51,094 nt of DNA from Atopobacter phocae ATCC BAA-285 (GCF_000526675.1 NZ_JAGN01000007.1:1-51094), one strand, 5' to 3'; positions 36,403 through 45,669 are shown, counted from the first letter of the stretch. A program made the numbers and translations. The notes: a model not told the origin generated them from the letters alone.

Positions 36403-37513
36403 ACCCTTACGCATCGTTTTATCTGGTGGTGGAACAGGGGGACATATTTATCCAGCCTTAGCGCTATGTCAACGCTTAAAAGAAACGAATACAAGTGTTG
36501 AATTTCTCTATATTGGTAGTGAACGTGGTTTAGAACAGCGTATCGTATCAGAAGCGGGAATACCATTTAAAAGTGTTGAAATACAAGGAATTAAGCGTTC
36601 TTTATCATTTGAAAACGTACGAACAATTTATTTAATGTATACAGCGATTCGTCAAGCGAAGAAATATTTAAGAGAATTTAATCCGGATGTTGTCATTGGA
36701 ACAGGGGGATATGTATGTGCACCTGTTTTATATGCAGCCACTCGTTTAAATATCCCAACAATCATTCATGAACAAAATAGTGTGGCAGGTTTAACTAATA
36801 AGTTTTTGGCACGTTATGTTGATCGAATTGCTATTACCTTTGAACGGGTAAGAAACGATTTCACTAAATATAATAAAAAAATTCGATTAGTTGGTAATCC
36901 TAGAGCGCAAGAAGTTTATCAATTAGTGGATAAAAATCAACTGAATATTAATAATCTTGAAGCAATTAACCGAGTGAAACAAGTTTTAATTGTTGGAGGT
37001 AGTCGAGGCGCTGAACCGATTAATGAGGCCGCATTAAAACAGTATGAGCTTTGGAAGGATAAACCCTATGAAGTAACAGTTGTAACTGGAAGAGGTCAAT
37101 TTGAAACATTAAATGAAAAATATAAAGAAATTATACCTCACAACGTTCATTTGAAAGAGTATATTTCAAATATGCCAGAACAACTGATGCAAACGGATTT
37201 AATTGTTACAAGAAGCGGAGCGACAACATTGACAGAGTTGACAGCTTTAGGTATTCCAAGTATTTTAATTCCAAGTCCATATGTTACTAATAATCATCAA
37301 GAAAAAAATGCCCGTGATTTAGTAGATAAACAAGCGAGTCGAATGATCTTGGAGCGGGATTTAACGTCTGAAACGTTGGTGAAAGAAGTGGATCATTTGA
37401 TGGGACACACGGAACAACGTCAGATGATGGGAAAAAATGCGTTTGAAATGGGGATACGAGATGCAGCGGATCGATTCATTGATTTAATCGATGAATTAGT
37501 CAATAACATTTGA
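36386..37513 (+). CDS. murG: MurG, lipid II synthesis glycosyltransferase
   Basis: A 375-residue GT28 enzyme that adds GlcNAc to lipid I, giving lipid II. LSGGGTGGHIYPALAL near the N terminus is the lipid-binding G loop, VIGTGGYVCAP follows, and RSGATTLTELTALGIPSILIP is the UDP-GlcNAc binding region. The ATG at 36386 has AGGTGA upstream; a GTG at 36377 in frame is part of that site. Overlap with murD suggests coupling. No ftsW lies in the cluster. Confidence 0.96.
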   Translation: MQQTNEPLRIVLSGGGTGGHIYPALALCQRLKETNTSVEFLYIGSERGLEQRIVSEAGIPFKSVEIQGIKRSLSFENVRTIYLMYTAIRQAKKYLREFNPDVVIGTGGYVCAPVLYAATRLNIPTIIHEQNSVAGLTNKFLARYVDRIAITFERVRNDFTKYNKKIRLVGNPRAQEVYQLVDKNQLNINNLEAINRVKQVLIVGGSRGAEPINEAALKQYELWKDKPYEVTVVTGRGQFETLNEKYKEIIPHNVHLKEYISNMPEQLMQTDLIVTRSGATTLTELTALGIPSILIPSPYVTNNHQEKNARDLVDKQASRMILERDLTSETLVKEVDHLMGHTEQRQMMGKNAFEMGIRDAADRFIDLIDELVNNI

Positions 37514-37524
37514 AATGAGGGGTC

Positions 37525-38280
37525 ATGGTGAAGAAACAAGTGAACGAAATTGCTCACAAAAATAAAAACAAAAAGACAATGACTTTTTCGCTTTTAAGTA
37601 TTATTTTTTTATTGATGATCCTTAATGGTGCTTGGCTTCTATCCCCTTATTCTAAAATAAAAAAAATTAATGTGTACAATACTAATGAATTGAGTAGCGA
37701 GCAGATTGCTTCAGTATTAAATATTGATCACCGCACAACACCATTGGAAGTATATCGAGAATGGTCGCAATTAGAGAATCGCATTAAACAACTATCTCCA
37801 CAGATTTTAAAAGCAGACGTTCAATTACATCCATATAATCAACTAAATGTCATAGTTGATGAAGCCACAGTCTTGGCATTATGGAAAAAAGGAGAACGAT
37901 ATTATCCTGTATTAAAAAATGGAGAATTTCTAGAAAGTATTAGTTTAGATGATGCCCCTATATTGCCGATTATTAAAACAGATAAAAATCCCAAAAAAAT
38001 ACAGAAAGTCTTAAATGATTTAGATCAATTAGATCCATCAATTCGTGAAATGATGGTACTAGTACAAGATGCTAAAAGTGACGAACAAGAAGTTCGTTTG
38101 CAAATGAGTGATGGTCAATTAGTCATTGGTAAATGGCAAGATATTTTTAAAAAAATGAAATATTATCCAGAAATGAGAACGGTGATTGATCGTAAAGAAG
38201 GCATCCTTCATTTAGAAAATGGTGCATATTTTAAAGAAAAAAATGGACAAACAACTTACAAAGTAATGAACGAAGAATAA
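37525..38280 (+). CDS. divIB: DivIB (FtsQ-like) divisome protein
   Basis: A 251-residue protein with a basic cytoplasmic start, one membrane helix at about 22-40, and a POTRA domain beginning with IKKINVYNTNELSSEQI. The beta domain with LKADVQLHPYNQLNVIVDE follows. It partners FtsL and DivIC. It lies after murG, as in other Lactobacillales. No terminator is clear after it. Confidence 0.9.
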   Translation: MVKKQVNEIAHKNKNKKTMTFSLLSIIFLLMILNGAWLLSPYSKIKKINVYNTNELSSEQIASVLNIDHRTTPLEVYREWSQLENRIKQLSPQILKADVQLHPYNQLNVIVDEATVLALWKKGERYYPVLKNGEFLESISLDDAPILPIIKTDKNPKKIQKVLNDLDQLDPSIREMMVLVQDAKSDEQEVRLQMSDGQLVIGKWQDIFKKMKYYPEMRTVIDRKEGILHLENGAYFKEKNGQTTYKVMNEE

Positions 38281-38290
38281 ATATATTAGA

Positions 38291-38355
38291 TTGACATATA
38301 ATTCAATAAAACTTAATCTAAAAGTTACAACATCACTACTTTTTTATGATAAAAT
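38291..38355 (+). promoter_or_regulatory. Candidate promoters of ftsA-ftsZ
   Basis: An extended -10, TGA-TAAAAT (-10 at 38350-38355), with TTACAA 19 bases upstream (38325-38330). A second option is the perfect -35 TTGACA (38291-38296) with a poor TAATCT 17 bases on. Either leaves a leader of about 180 bases or more before ftsA. Confidence 0.45.
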
Positions 38356-38370
38356 AAAGAAGTATATGTA

Positions 38371-38507
38371 AGGTGCTACAAAGTTTATTAAAAGTGAAAA
38401 ATACCTCACTGTTGTTTATCATTTCATCCTATTTTTAAGTAAATTGAGTGATGAACATTGATAGGGTTTGTTCTTAAGCACCTATTTAAGTGAAAACTTT
38501 ACTTAAT
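38371..38507 (+). other. Structured 5' leader of ftsA-ftsZ
   Basis: The gap of 262 bases before ftsA is unusually long for a dcw cluster and can fold. AGGTGCT (38371-38377) pairs with AGCACCT (38477-38483). Inside this, TGTTTATCATTT (38413-38424) pairs with GAGTGATGAACA (38446-38457) with three G-U pairs. A third hairpin, TTAAGT (38486-38491) with ACTTAA (38501-38506), lies just before the ribosome site. I know no RNA family that matches. It could be a cis-regulator of FtsA/FtsZ levels or an RNA-processing site. Confidence 0.5.
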
Positions 38508-38542
38508 TAAAATGAATGAAAAAATGAGGAGGTTTCAATGCT

Positions 38543-39934
38543 GTGAATCAACAAATTTATGTTAGTTTAGATATTGGAACCACTGCGATAAAAGTCGTCG
38601 TAGCTGAATATGTTAAAGGGCAAATTAATGTGATTGGCGTTGGTAGCGAGCCAAGTCGTGGTGTTTCAAGGGGTGTCATTGTCGATATTGATGAAACAGT
38701 GCGTGCCATAGAATTAGCAGTTAGACAAGCGGAACAAAAGTCAGGAGTGACCATCCGTGATGTTTATGTAGGCATTCCAAGTAATCAAATTCAAATTGAA
38801 CCATGTCATGGTATGATTGCTGTTTCTAGTGAAAATAGAGAAATCACTGATAAAGATGTGTTCAATGTGATTGCAGCTGCTAAAGTTCGATCAGTGGCCC
38901 CAGAACGTGATATTATTTCGGTATTACCTGATGAATTTATTGTTGATGGATTTGATGGAATAAAAGACCCACGTGGAATGATTGGTGTTCGTTTAGAATT
39001 GAACGCTAATTTAATTACAGGACCTCGAACAATTATTCATAATGTTCGTCGATCAGTTGAAAAAGCTGGACTTAAAATCATTGATTTAATTGTTCAACCA
39101 CTTGCTAGTGCGCATGTTGCTTTATCCGACGGTGAACGTGAGTTTGGAACAGTATTATTAGATATGGGTGGCGGTCAAACAAGTGTATCAGTCTTTCATG
39201 ATCAATTAATGAAATTTTCTTTTGTTGATCAAGAAGGAGGAGAGTTTGTTACGCGTGATATATCAATTATTTTGAACACTAGTCTAAATAATGCAGAACG
39301 CATCAAAAGAGAATACGGCTATGCAGTTTCAAGTGATACATCAGATAAAGAATTTTTCCCAGTAGATACGATTGGCCAAAATGAACCCGTTCAAGTAGAT
39401 GAGCATTATTTATCTGAAATCATTGAAGCACGTCTTGTTCAAATTTTTCAAACGATTAAACGTGCGTTAGATGAAGTAGATGCTTTAAAACTGCCTGGTG
39501 GAATTGTTATTAGTGGTGGCGCCGCAAGCTTACCTGGTATCATACCACTAGCAGAAAGTATTTTTGGGGTAACTGTTAAACCGTATATGCCAGATTATAT
39601 CGGATTAAGACATCCTTCATTTACTTCAAGTGTGGGATTGGTAAAATATGCAACAAATTTAGGTGAAATTGATCATATTGCTGAACAAAGTAATGCACCA
39701 AAAGAAATCGTTAAGCAAAATGCACCACGACCAGCTAAACGTCGTATACCGATTGAACCTAAAAATAAACCACTTGAACCTAAACGAGTAGTTGAAGAAA
39801 AGAAAGCGACAACGAAAGAGCCACAAAAACATGAAATAGCAAAACAAATCGCTAATGAGAATGGATTTATTTATAAAGTTCAAGGTCTTTTAAAAAAAGT
39901 AACAAACTTTTTCAAGTCGATAATTGAAGAGTAA
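38543..39934 (+). CDS. ftsA: FtsA, actin-like membrane tether of FtsZ
   Basis: A 463-residue actin-fold ATPase that anchors FtsZ filaments. LDIGTTAIKVVVAE (phosphate 1), LDMGGGQTSVSVF (phosphate 2) and GGIVISGGAASLPGI (adenosine) are the ATPase motifs. A proline/lysine-rich linker (about 390-435) leads to a C-terminal amphipathic helix (VQGLLKKVTNFFKSIIEE). The start is GTG at 38543, 10 bases after AGGAGG. An ATG at 38538 in another frame opens a two-codon frame (M-L-stop) overlapping it. Confidence 0.95.
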   Translation: MNQQIYVSLDIGTTAIKVVVAEYVKGQINVIGVGSEPSRGVSRGVIVDIDETVRAIELAVRQAEQKSGVTIRDVYVGIPSNQIQIEPCHGMIAVSSENREITDKDVFNVIAAAKVRSVAPERDIISVLPDEFIVDGFDGIKDPRGMIGVRLELNANLITGPRTIIHNVRRSVEKAGLKIIDLIVQPLASAHVALSDGEREFGTVLLDMGGGQTSVSVFHDQLMKFSFVDQEGGEFVTRDISIILNTSLNNAERIKREYGYAVSSDTSDKEFFPVDTIGQNEPVQVDEHYLSEIIEARLVQIFQTIKRALDEVDALKLPGGIVISGGAASLPGIIPLAESIFGVTVKPYMPDYIGLRHPSFTSSVGLVKYATNLGEIDHIAEQSNAPKEIVKQNAPRPAKRRIPIEPKNKPLEPKRVVEEKKATTKEPQKHEIAKQIANENGFIYKVQGLLKKVTNFFKSIIEE

Positions 39935-39955
39935 GTAGAATCAAGGAGGATTATG

Positions 39956-41239
39956 ATGGAATACGAATTTGATAATGCAATGGAACAAGGTGCAGTTATA
40001 AAAGTTATAGGGGTTGGTGGAGCTGGAAATAATGCAGTCAACCGTATGATTGAAGAGAATGTTAAAGGTGTAGAATTTATTGTTGTCAATACAGATACAC
40101 AAGCTTTAAAAGGCTCAAAAGCAGAAATAAAAATCCAATTAGGACCTAAATTAACTAAAGGTTTAGGCGCAGGTAGTGTACCTGACGTTGGTCAAAAAGC
40201 TGCTGAAGAAAGCGAAGAGCAATTAAAAGAAGCTTTAGCCGGTGCAGATTTGATTTTTGTTACTGCGGGAATGGGTGGAGGCACAGGAACAGGTGCTGCT
40301 CCAATTGTTGCCCGTATAGCAAAAGAACAAGGTGCTTTAACTGTCGGTGTAGTGACACGTCCATTTAGTTTTGAAGGACCAAAACGTGGTCGCTTTGCTG
40401 CAGAAGGCGTTAAAGGGATGAAAGAAAATGTGGATACTTTAGTAGTTATTTCAAATAACCGCTTATTAGAATTAGTAGACAAGAAAACACCAATGTTGGA
40501 AGCATTCCGTGAAGCAGATAATGTATTACGACAAGGCGTCCAAGGCATTAGTGATTTAATTACTGCTCCAGGATATGTTAACTTAGACTTTGCAGATGTT
40601 AAAACAGTAATGAAAGATCAAGGTTCAGCTCTAATGGGAATTGGACATGCTGAAGGCGAAAATCGCATTATCGAAGCAACACGTAAAGCTATTTCAAGTC
40701 CATTATTAGAAGTTTCAATTGAAGGTGCAGAACAAATTCTATTAAACATTGCTGGTGGACCAGACTTAACATTATTTGAAGCACAAGATGCAAGTGAAAT
40801 TGTAGCTGAAGCTGCATCAAGTGATGCTAATATTATTCTAGGTACATCAATTAACGAAGAACTAGGTGATGAAGTAATCGTAACAGTTATTGCAACTGGT
40901 ATTGATGGAGAACGTCCTCAAGATAAAGTTAAACCAACAGGTAAACAAGCGTCACCTTTTCAAAATCGTACACAAGCACCAACACCAACACCAAGTGTGA
41001 CTAAAGAAAGTGCACCAGTTGAAAAGAGACCTGCACGTCGTCGCCAAGAAGAACCAGCTTCAAATCAATTGTTTGGTGATTGGGACATTAAACGTGATAA
41101 AGAAAAACGTGAGCAAATTGAACCAGCTCCAAGAACAACCGGTTTCGATACAAACATGCCACGTGTAGAAGAAAATCGTTCAAGTGAAGAAGATGCGCTC
41201 GATACTCCACCTTTCTTTAGAAAACGTAACAATCGTTAA
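39956..41239 (+). CDS. ftsZ: FtsZ, tubulin-like division protein
   Basis: A 427-residue GTPase that polymerises into the Z ring. The tubulin signature GGGTGTG is at 107-113, and NTDTQAL and the T7 loop region [11 protein letters not shown] are present. The C-terminal peptide [13 protein letters not shown], which binds FtsA and SepF, is intact after a variable linker. AAGGAGGA lies 5 bases before the ATG at 39956; the ATG at 39953 is only 2 bases from it, so 39956 is preferred. Confidence 0.97.
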   Translation: MEYEFDNAMEQGAVIKVIGVGGAGNNAVNRMIEENVKGVEFIVVNTDTQALKGSKAEIKIQLGPKLTKGLGAGSVPDVGQKAAEESEEQLKEALAGADLIFVTAGMGGGTGTGAAPIVARIAKEQGALTVGVVTRPFSFEGPKRGRFAAEGVKGMKENVDTLVVISNNRLLELVDKKTPMLEAFREADNVLRQGVQGISDLITAPGYVNLDFADVKTVMKDQGSALMGIGHAEGENRIIEATRKAISSPLLEVSIEGAEQILLNIAGGPDLTLFEAQDASEIVAEAASSDANIILGTSINEELGDEVIVTVIATGIDGERPQDKVKPTGKQASPFQNRTQAPTPTPSVTKESAPVEKRPARRRQEEPASNQLFGDWDIKRDKEKREQIEPAPRTTGFDTNMPRVEENRSSEEDALDTPPFFRKRNNR

Positions 41240-41262
41240 TTAAGTTAAAAGAAGTACATAAG

Positions 41263-41287
41263 AGGCTGACTAAGATCAGCCTTTTTC
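41263..41287 (+). terminator. Terminator after ftsZ
   Basis: AGGCTGA (41263-41269) and TCAGCCT (41276-41282) then TTTT. The stem has only 7 pairs, so read-through into sepF is plausible. Confidence 0.65.
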
Positions 41288-41319
41288 AATAATAAGTTTT
41301 TAAAAGGGGTAGAGCAAAA

Positions 41320-41838
41320 ATGGGATTCTTTGATGGATTAAAAGAATTTATATTTCAACCGGAAGATGATGATTTTGAATATGAAGAGGAAACAACATGG
41401 GAGCAAGAAGAGCCTGTCGTTTCCAATCAATATGAAGAAGAACTGGTAGAATATCAAAATGAAAGACAGCAAATGCCTAAGAGAAGTGAACGATCATCAT
41501 CCATTGAGCGATACAATTCAAAAGTGCCTGAAAAGAAACGTTCGGGACATGCTGTATCAATTATTCATGTCGTTCATCCACGGATGTATTTAGGAGAGGT
41601 AGAAAAAATAGCGGATGAATTATTAGCTGGACAAGCTGTTATCGCTAATTTTGAACAATTACCTATTGATGAAGCAACAAGAATCATTGATTATTTATCA
41701 GGAATTGCTTACGCAATTGATGGTGACGTTCAAAAAATAAGAGAAGGCATATTTATTGCAACACCAGCTACGCTTTCAGTTGAAGGTGTATTAGAAGATG
41801 AAAGTAATCAAGAAAGATTTTTTTCAAATTTAAGTTAA
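41320..41838 (+). CDS. sepF: SepF, FtsZ-bundling membrane anchor
   Basis: A 172-residue protein with an N-terminal membrane-binding helix (MGFFDGLKEFIFQ), an acidic linker, and the C-terminal SepF domain from about residue 80 (HVVHPRMYLGEVEKIADEL and VIANFEQLPIDEATRIIDYLSG). SepF binds FtsZ and can replace FtsA as an anchor. Order ftsZ-sepF-ylmG-ylmH-divIVA is standard. Confidence 0.95.
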   Translation: MGFFDGLKEFIFQPEDDDFEYEEETTWEQEEPVVSNQYEEELVEYQNERQQMPKRSERSSSIERYNSKVPEKKRSGHAVSIIHVVHPRMYLGEVEKIADELLAGQAVIANFEQLPIDEATRIIDYLSGIAYAIDGDVQKIREGIFIATPATLSVEGVLEDESNQERFFSNLS

Positions 41839-41859
41839 AAAAGAAGGGGATTTTACTTT

Positions 41860-42126
41860 ATGATCCAATTAGTCTTTAGTGGACTTAATTTTTTAATAAC
41901 TGTATATATATACATGTTAGTCATCTATGCTTTATTGTCTTGGTTTCCAAATGCTCGTCACTCGAAATTAGGACAATGGATAACACAAATTGTAGCCCCA
42001 TATTTAGACATATTAGATCAATATATTCCATCATTCGGGGGAATTAGTTTTTCTGTTGTCATTGGAGTGTTATTACTTCAGTTTGCCCAAAGAGGATTAA
42101 TGATAGTTATGAGTTGGTTTATTTAA
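41860..42126 (+). CDS. ylmG: YlmG (YggT family) membrane protein
   Basis: An 88-residue protein with two membrane helices and the YggT signature ALLSWFPNA followed by APYLDILDQYIPSFGGISFS. Function is poorly known; it is linked to division or membrane organisation by its fixed place between sepF and ylmH. AAGGGG lies upstream. Confidence 0.92.
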   Translation: MIQLVFSGLNFLITVYIYMLVIYALLSWFPNARHSKLGQWITQIVAPYLDILDQYIPSFGGISFSVVIGVLLLQFAQRGLMIVMSWFI

Positions 42127-42148
42127 TAAGCTAGAAGTGAGGAACATT

Positions 42149-42934
42149 ATGGACGTTGATATTTTACAACACTTTAGACCAAGTGAAGAAAATTTTATCC
42201 ATCAAATTGATGATGCAATGGCACGTGTGTTGGATACATATGCACCAGTTTTACTATCATTTCATGATCCTAGACAACAATTTATTACTGAAAGCGTTGT
42301 TGGACGTGAAAATGAATTGAAATTATTTTATAATGGAGGATATGAGGGGAGCGAACGTAAACGTGCTTTGATTGCTCCCAATTATTTCGAACCAACAGAG
42401 AGTGATTTTGAATTAAGCTATTTATCAATTAAATATCCTGAAAAATTTGGCGAGTTAAGTCATCCCCAAATATTAGGTAGTTTTTTAAGTAGCGGGATTG
42501 ACCGGAAGTATTTTGGTGATATAATATCTGACGGAAGCAATTGGCAAATTATTATTGACAAAACTATTCATGATTATGTTCATTTACAAACTTCCCGTAT
42601 TGGAAAAATGAAAGTTCATTTGGAGCCGATTCATTCGAGTGAATTACTTTTACCCAAAGATTTTTGGGAAGTTCAGGATTTTACGGTTTCAAGTTTGCGA
42701 GTGGATGTTTTAATTAGTGGTGCGTTTAATTTGTCAAGACAACGTGCGAAAGTGTTAATCAATCAAGAGAAAGTAAAAGTCAATTGGCGAGAAATTAATC
42801 GAACAGATGAAATCATTCATTTGATGGATATTATTTCTATCAGAGGTGTAGGTAGAATTCAATTACAAAATATTCGAGGGAATACAAAGCGTGATCGCAT
42901 TCGAATCACTTGTGGCATATTAAATAGACAATAA
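42149..42934 (+). CDS. ylmH: YlmH, S4-domain RNA-binding protein
   Basis: A 261-residue protein with a C-terminal S4 domain (about 180-245: VDVLISGAFNLSRQRAKVLI). YlmH has been linked to rescue of stalled ribosomes, by binding obstructed 50S subunits, and its gene sits in the division cluster in most Firmicutes. The ATG at 42149 follows GTGAGG by 6 bases; the in-frame GTG at 42137 is part of that site. Confidence 0.92.
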   Translation: MDVDILQHFRPSEENFIHQIDDAMARVLDTYAPVLLSFHDPRQQFITESVVGRENELKLFYNGGYEGSERKRALIAPNYFEPTESDFELSYLSIKYPEKFGELSHPQILGSFLSSGIDRKYFGDIISDGSNWQIIIDKTIHDYVHLQTSRIGKMKVHLEPIHSSELLLPKDFWEVQDFTVSSLRVDVLISGAFNLSRQRAKVLINQEKVKVNWREINRTDEIIHLMDIISIRGVGRIQLQNIRGNTKRDRIRITCGILNRQ

Positions 42935-42947
42935 AGGAGAGAAAAGT

Positions 42948-43862
42948 ATGAGTTTAAAACCAATTGATATTCATAATAAAGAATTTGATACACGTTTAAG
43001 AGGATATAATCAAGAACAAGTTAACGATTTTTTAGATGAAATTATACGTGAATTCGAAAACTTATTAATTAAACAAGAGGAATTAGAAAAGAAAATAAAA
43101 TTTAGTGAAGAAAAAATTTCGCATTTCCACAATATTCAAGAGACTTTAAACAAATCAATTATTGTGGCACAAGATGCTGCAGATCGTTTAAAAAAGAATG
43201 CGAATAAAGAAGCGGAAATGATTATTTTTGAAGCAGAACGCACAGCGGATAAAATATTAAAAGAAGCTGCACGTAAAGCAACAAAAATTAATCGTGAAAC
43301 AGATGTTTTACAAAGAGATAGTCGTGTGTTCCGTCAAAAACTACAATTGATGATTGAAACACAACTTGAAATGGTTAAATCAGAAGAGTGGGATCAATTG
43401 TTAAATAATCAAAAAGATCCAGAAGTAATTGCACCAACCGTAAAAGAAGTGATGAATGAAAGACGTCGTCGTTTTGGTCATTCACAACAAGATACTGGAC
43501 GTAAGCAAATGACTCAATCTGTCGAAGATTTAGGTCAAACAAAAGCTTTCACTCCAATTCGTCCTGAACGAGCATTTGATCATGATGAAACTATTCAAAT
43601 TAATCCGGCAGAAGTTAAAGAAAAAGTGAAAGAAATTCAAGAAGCTGCAAAAAAAGCAACGACTTCAAAACAAGAAGTGAAGGATACAGTTATTCCAACA
43701 GTTTCATCTGAACCAACTGAATCAACAATGGAATTAAATGCAAAAGCATTAAAACAACGTATTAAAGAAAAACAAGCGAATAGTCAACATAAAGAAGCTA
43801 AGCGTCCAACAATTATTCACGCAAGTAAAGAATTCTCAATTGAAATGCCAGAAGATAATTAG
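42948..43862 (+). CDS. divIVA: DivIVA, septum/pole-targeting coiled-coil protein
   Basis: A 304-residue protein. The N-terminal lipid-binding domain reads DIHNKEFDTRLRGYNQEQV, where Leu17-Arg18 takes the place of Phe17-Arg18 of Bacillus. A long coiled coil covers about 30-165. The C-terminal part (about 170-304) is longer than in Bacillus, hydrophilic and rich in Lys, Glu and Thr, as in many cocci. It recruits division proteins to curved membrane. Confidence 0.95.
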   Translation: MSLKPIDIHNKEFDTRLRGYNQEQVNDFLDEIIREFENLLIKQEELEKKIKFSEEKISHFHNIQETLNKSIIVAQDAADRLKKNANKEAEMIIFEAERTADKILKEAARKATKINRETDVLQRDSRVFRQKLQLMIETQLEMVKSEEWDQLLNNQKDPEVIAPTVKEVMNERRRRFGHSQQDTGRKQMTQSVEDLGQTKAFTPIRPERAFDHDETIQINPAEVKEKVKEIQEAAKKATTSKQEVKDTVIPTVSSEPTESTMELNAKALKQRIKEKQANSQHKEAKRPTIIHASKEFSIEMPEDN

Positions 43863-43880
43863 AGAAAGCTGAAGATGAAT

Positions 43881-43917
43881 AGGTGAAGTAACCATTTTGG
43901 TACTTTGCCTTTTTTTA
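43881..43917 (+). terminator. Terminator after divIVA
   Basis: AGG-AAGTA-CCA on the left pairs with TGG-TACTT-CCT on the right, with a TG/TG mismatch and one bulge, then TTTTTTT. It ends the dcw transcript. Confidence 0.72.
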
Positions 43918-44092
43918 TATTTTTAAAAAGATGAGATTTTTCATGTATGATCATTAAATGATATATTTTTGTTGATAATAAATATTTATGGATAAGTTGT
44001 GACAGTTGTTTAGTTGGAATATAATGATAAATAGTATTATGGACGCTAAACATCAGTCTATCTTAAAACTTAAATAAAGAGGAGAATCGTTT

Positions 44093-45517
44093 ATGGTATC
44101 AGTATTGTGGTTTCGTAGAGACTTAAGACTTGAAGATCAAAAAGCTTTAGCACAAGCAATCAATAGTCATTCACCTGTTTTATGCTTGTTTCAATTTAAT
44201 GAAGAACAACTGAGCTATCCAGCTAGTCGTAATCAATCTTCATTTGTTTCTAGCGTTCTAGCTTTTAAAGAGACTTTAAAAGAAAAAGGAATTGACTTAT
44301 ATATGATGCACGGTGACTTAATTACTTGCTTTAAACAGTTATACGAGGAGCTAGATAATTGGACAGACATTTATTTTAATTACGATGATTCTGGTTTTGG
44401 ACGTCTACGTGATCAAAAAGCAGCACAATTTTTTAGAGATAAGGGAATTAAAATTCATGCATATCAAGACCATTACATTCATGGTAGTCAAGAAATAAGA
44501 AGTCAATCTGGTGACTTTTATAAAGTTTTTACTCCGTACCATAAAGTATGGCAAAGTTTTCCAAAAGAACATCCTGTTTCAGTTGATCTTTCAAAGGGAC
44601 AGTGGATTAGTTTGAAAACGCCAGTAAAAGTTTTAAAAACGATTGAAAGTTTAAAAAATCCAGCGTTCAATGATGTGTTTACTTCGCAAAAAGGTCTTGA
44701 ACAGTTAACACGTTTTATAGAAGAGGGATTAGCCCAGTATCATATCGATCGAGACTTTCCTGGAAAAGAAGGGACTAGTTTTTTATCACCTTTTTTACGT
44801 ATAGGTGCTGTAGGTATTCGAACAGTTTATCATGCTGTTAAACAAGCTCCTAAAAGTCAAGGGCAAGCTATTTTCTTAAAAGAATTGGCGTGGCGAGATT
44901 TTTATAATATGATTTATATGGTTAATCCTGATCAAAAAACGATGTCTATTCAAAAACCGTTTCGCCAATTAGAGTGGGATAATCATCCAGATTGGTTTCA
45001 AGCTTGGAAAGATGGTAAAACCGGCTATCCTATCGTTGACGCGGCAATGCTTCAATTAGAACAAACAGGCTGGATGCACAATCGCTTACGTATGATAGTA
45101 GCCTCGTTTTTAATCAAGGATCTTATGGTGGACTGGCGACTTGGTGAAGAGTATTTTAAAGAAAAATTGATTGACTATGATTCTGCAAGTAATATTGGTG
45201 GGTGGCAGTGGGCTGCCTCAACAGGAACCGATGCTGTTCCTTATTTCAGAATTTTTAATCCGGTCACTCAAGGGAAACGTTTTGATGAAAGTGGCGATTT
45301 TATAAAAATTTATTTACCTATGTTAGAAAATGTTTCAAATAAATATATTCATGAACCTTGGAAAATGCCAAAGGATGTACAGGGAAATGTGGGCTGTGTG
45401 ATAGGCAAGGATTATCCATATCCTATCGTTGATCATTCGGAACAACGCAAACGTGCTATTGCTAAGTACGAACAAGCGAAAGAAAATGCAAAGAAAGAAA
45501 CAGAAGAAACAAATTAA
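44093..45517 (+). CDS. phrB: Deoxyribodipyrimidine photolyase
   Basis: A 474-residue FAD enzyme that splits UV-induced pyrimidine dimers using light. The N-terminal antenna-domain start VLWFRRDLRLEDQKAL and the C-terminal FAD/DNA region WMHNRLRMIVASFLIKDL, NIGGWQWAASTGTDAVPYFR and FNPVTQGKRFD are typical of class I CPD photolyases. The gene occupies the place after divIVA where ileS is usually found. A ribosome site GAGGAG precedes the ATG. Confidence 0.95.
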   Translation: MVSVLWFRRDLRLEDQKALAQAINSHSPVLCLFQFNEEQLSYPASRNQSSFVSSVLAFKETLKEKGIDLYMMHGDLITCFKQLYEELDNWTDIYFNYDDSGFGRLRDQKAAQFFRDKGIKIHAYQDHYIHGSQEIRSQSGDFYKVFTPYHKVWQSFPKEHPVSVDLSKGQWISLKTPVKVLKTIESLKNPAFNDVFTSQKGLEQLTRFIEEGLAQYHIDRDFPGKEGTSFLSPFLRIGAVGIRTVYHAVKQAPKSQGQAIFLKELAWRDFYNMIYMVNPDQKTMSIQKPFRQLEWDNHPDWFQAWKDGKTGYPIVDAAMLQLEQTGWMHNRLRMIVASFLIKDLMVDWRLGEEYFKEKLIDYDSASNIGGWQWAASTGTDAVPYFRIFNPVTQGKRFDESGDFIKIYLPMLENVSNKYIHEPWKMPKDVQGNVGCVIGKDYPYPIVDHSEQRKRAIAKYEQAKENAKKETEETN

Positions 45518-45560
45518 CTATTTATCAATATTTTGTGTGACAGTTTTTAATCGCTGTCTT

Positions 45561-45600
45561 AAATAAAAAATAGAGTTGTGGCTATTGACCGACAACTCTA
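45561..45600. repeat. Dispersed hairpin repeat, copy B
   Basis: It shares 18 identical bases (45561-45578) with copy A at 42-59. TAGAGTTGT (45571-45579) pairs with ACAACTCTA (45592-45600). On the - strand the hairpin is followed by TTTTTTATTT, so it could act as a second terminator for the leftward glsB-like gene. Confidence 0.6.
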
Positions 45601-45634
45601 CATGAAATAGAAATAACTAATCATTCGATATGAT

Positions 45635-45669
45635 AAAAAAAATGAATGGAAAATTTCCATTCATTTTTT
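45635..45669. terminator. Terminator of the glsB-like gene
   Basis: AAAAAATGAATGGAAA and TTTCCATTCATTTTTT form a long stem with A and T tails. It lies just after the stop of the leftward gene. Confidence 0.85.

Noticed and set aside
38371-38507. Known riboswitch class in the ftsA leader
   Set aside because: I could match no consensus core of a known riboswitch, so it is listed only as an unclassified structured leader.
40192-40548. 118-residue open frame antisense to ftsZ
   Set aside because: It mirrors the codon pattern of ftsZ and matches no known protein pattern.
43881-43917. Possible T-box remnant (TGGTAC next to a terminator) after divIVA
   Set aside because: The conserved T-box bulge sequence and the upstream stem with a specifier loop are absent, and the downstream gene is a photolyase. 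It is explained as a plain terminator.
44093-45517. Cryptochrome rather than photolyase
   Set aside because: The full set of photolyase DNA and FAD motifs is present and there is no extended C-terminal signalling tail.
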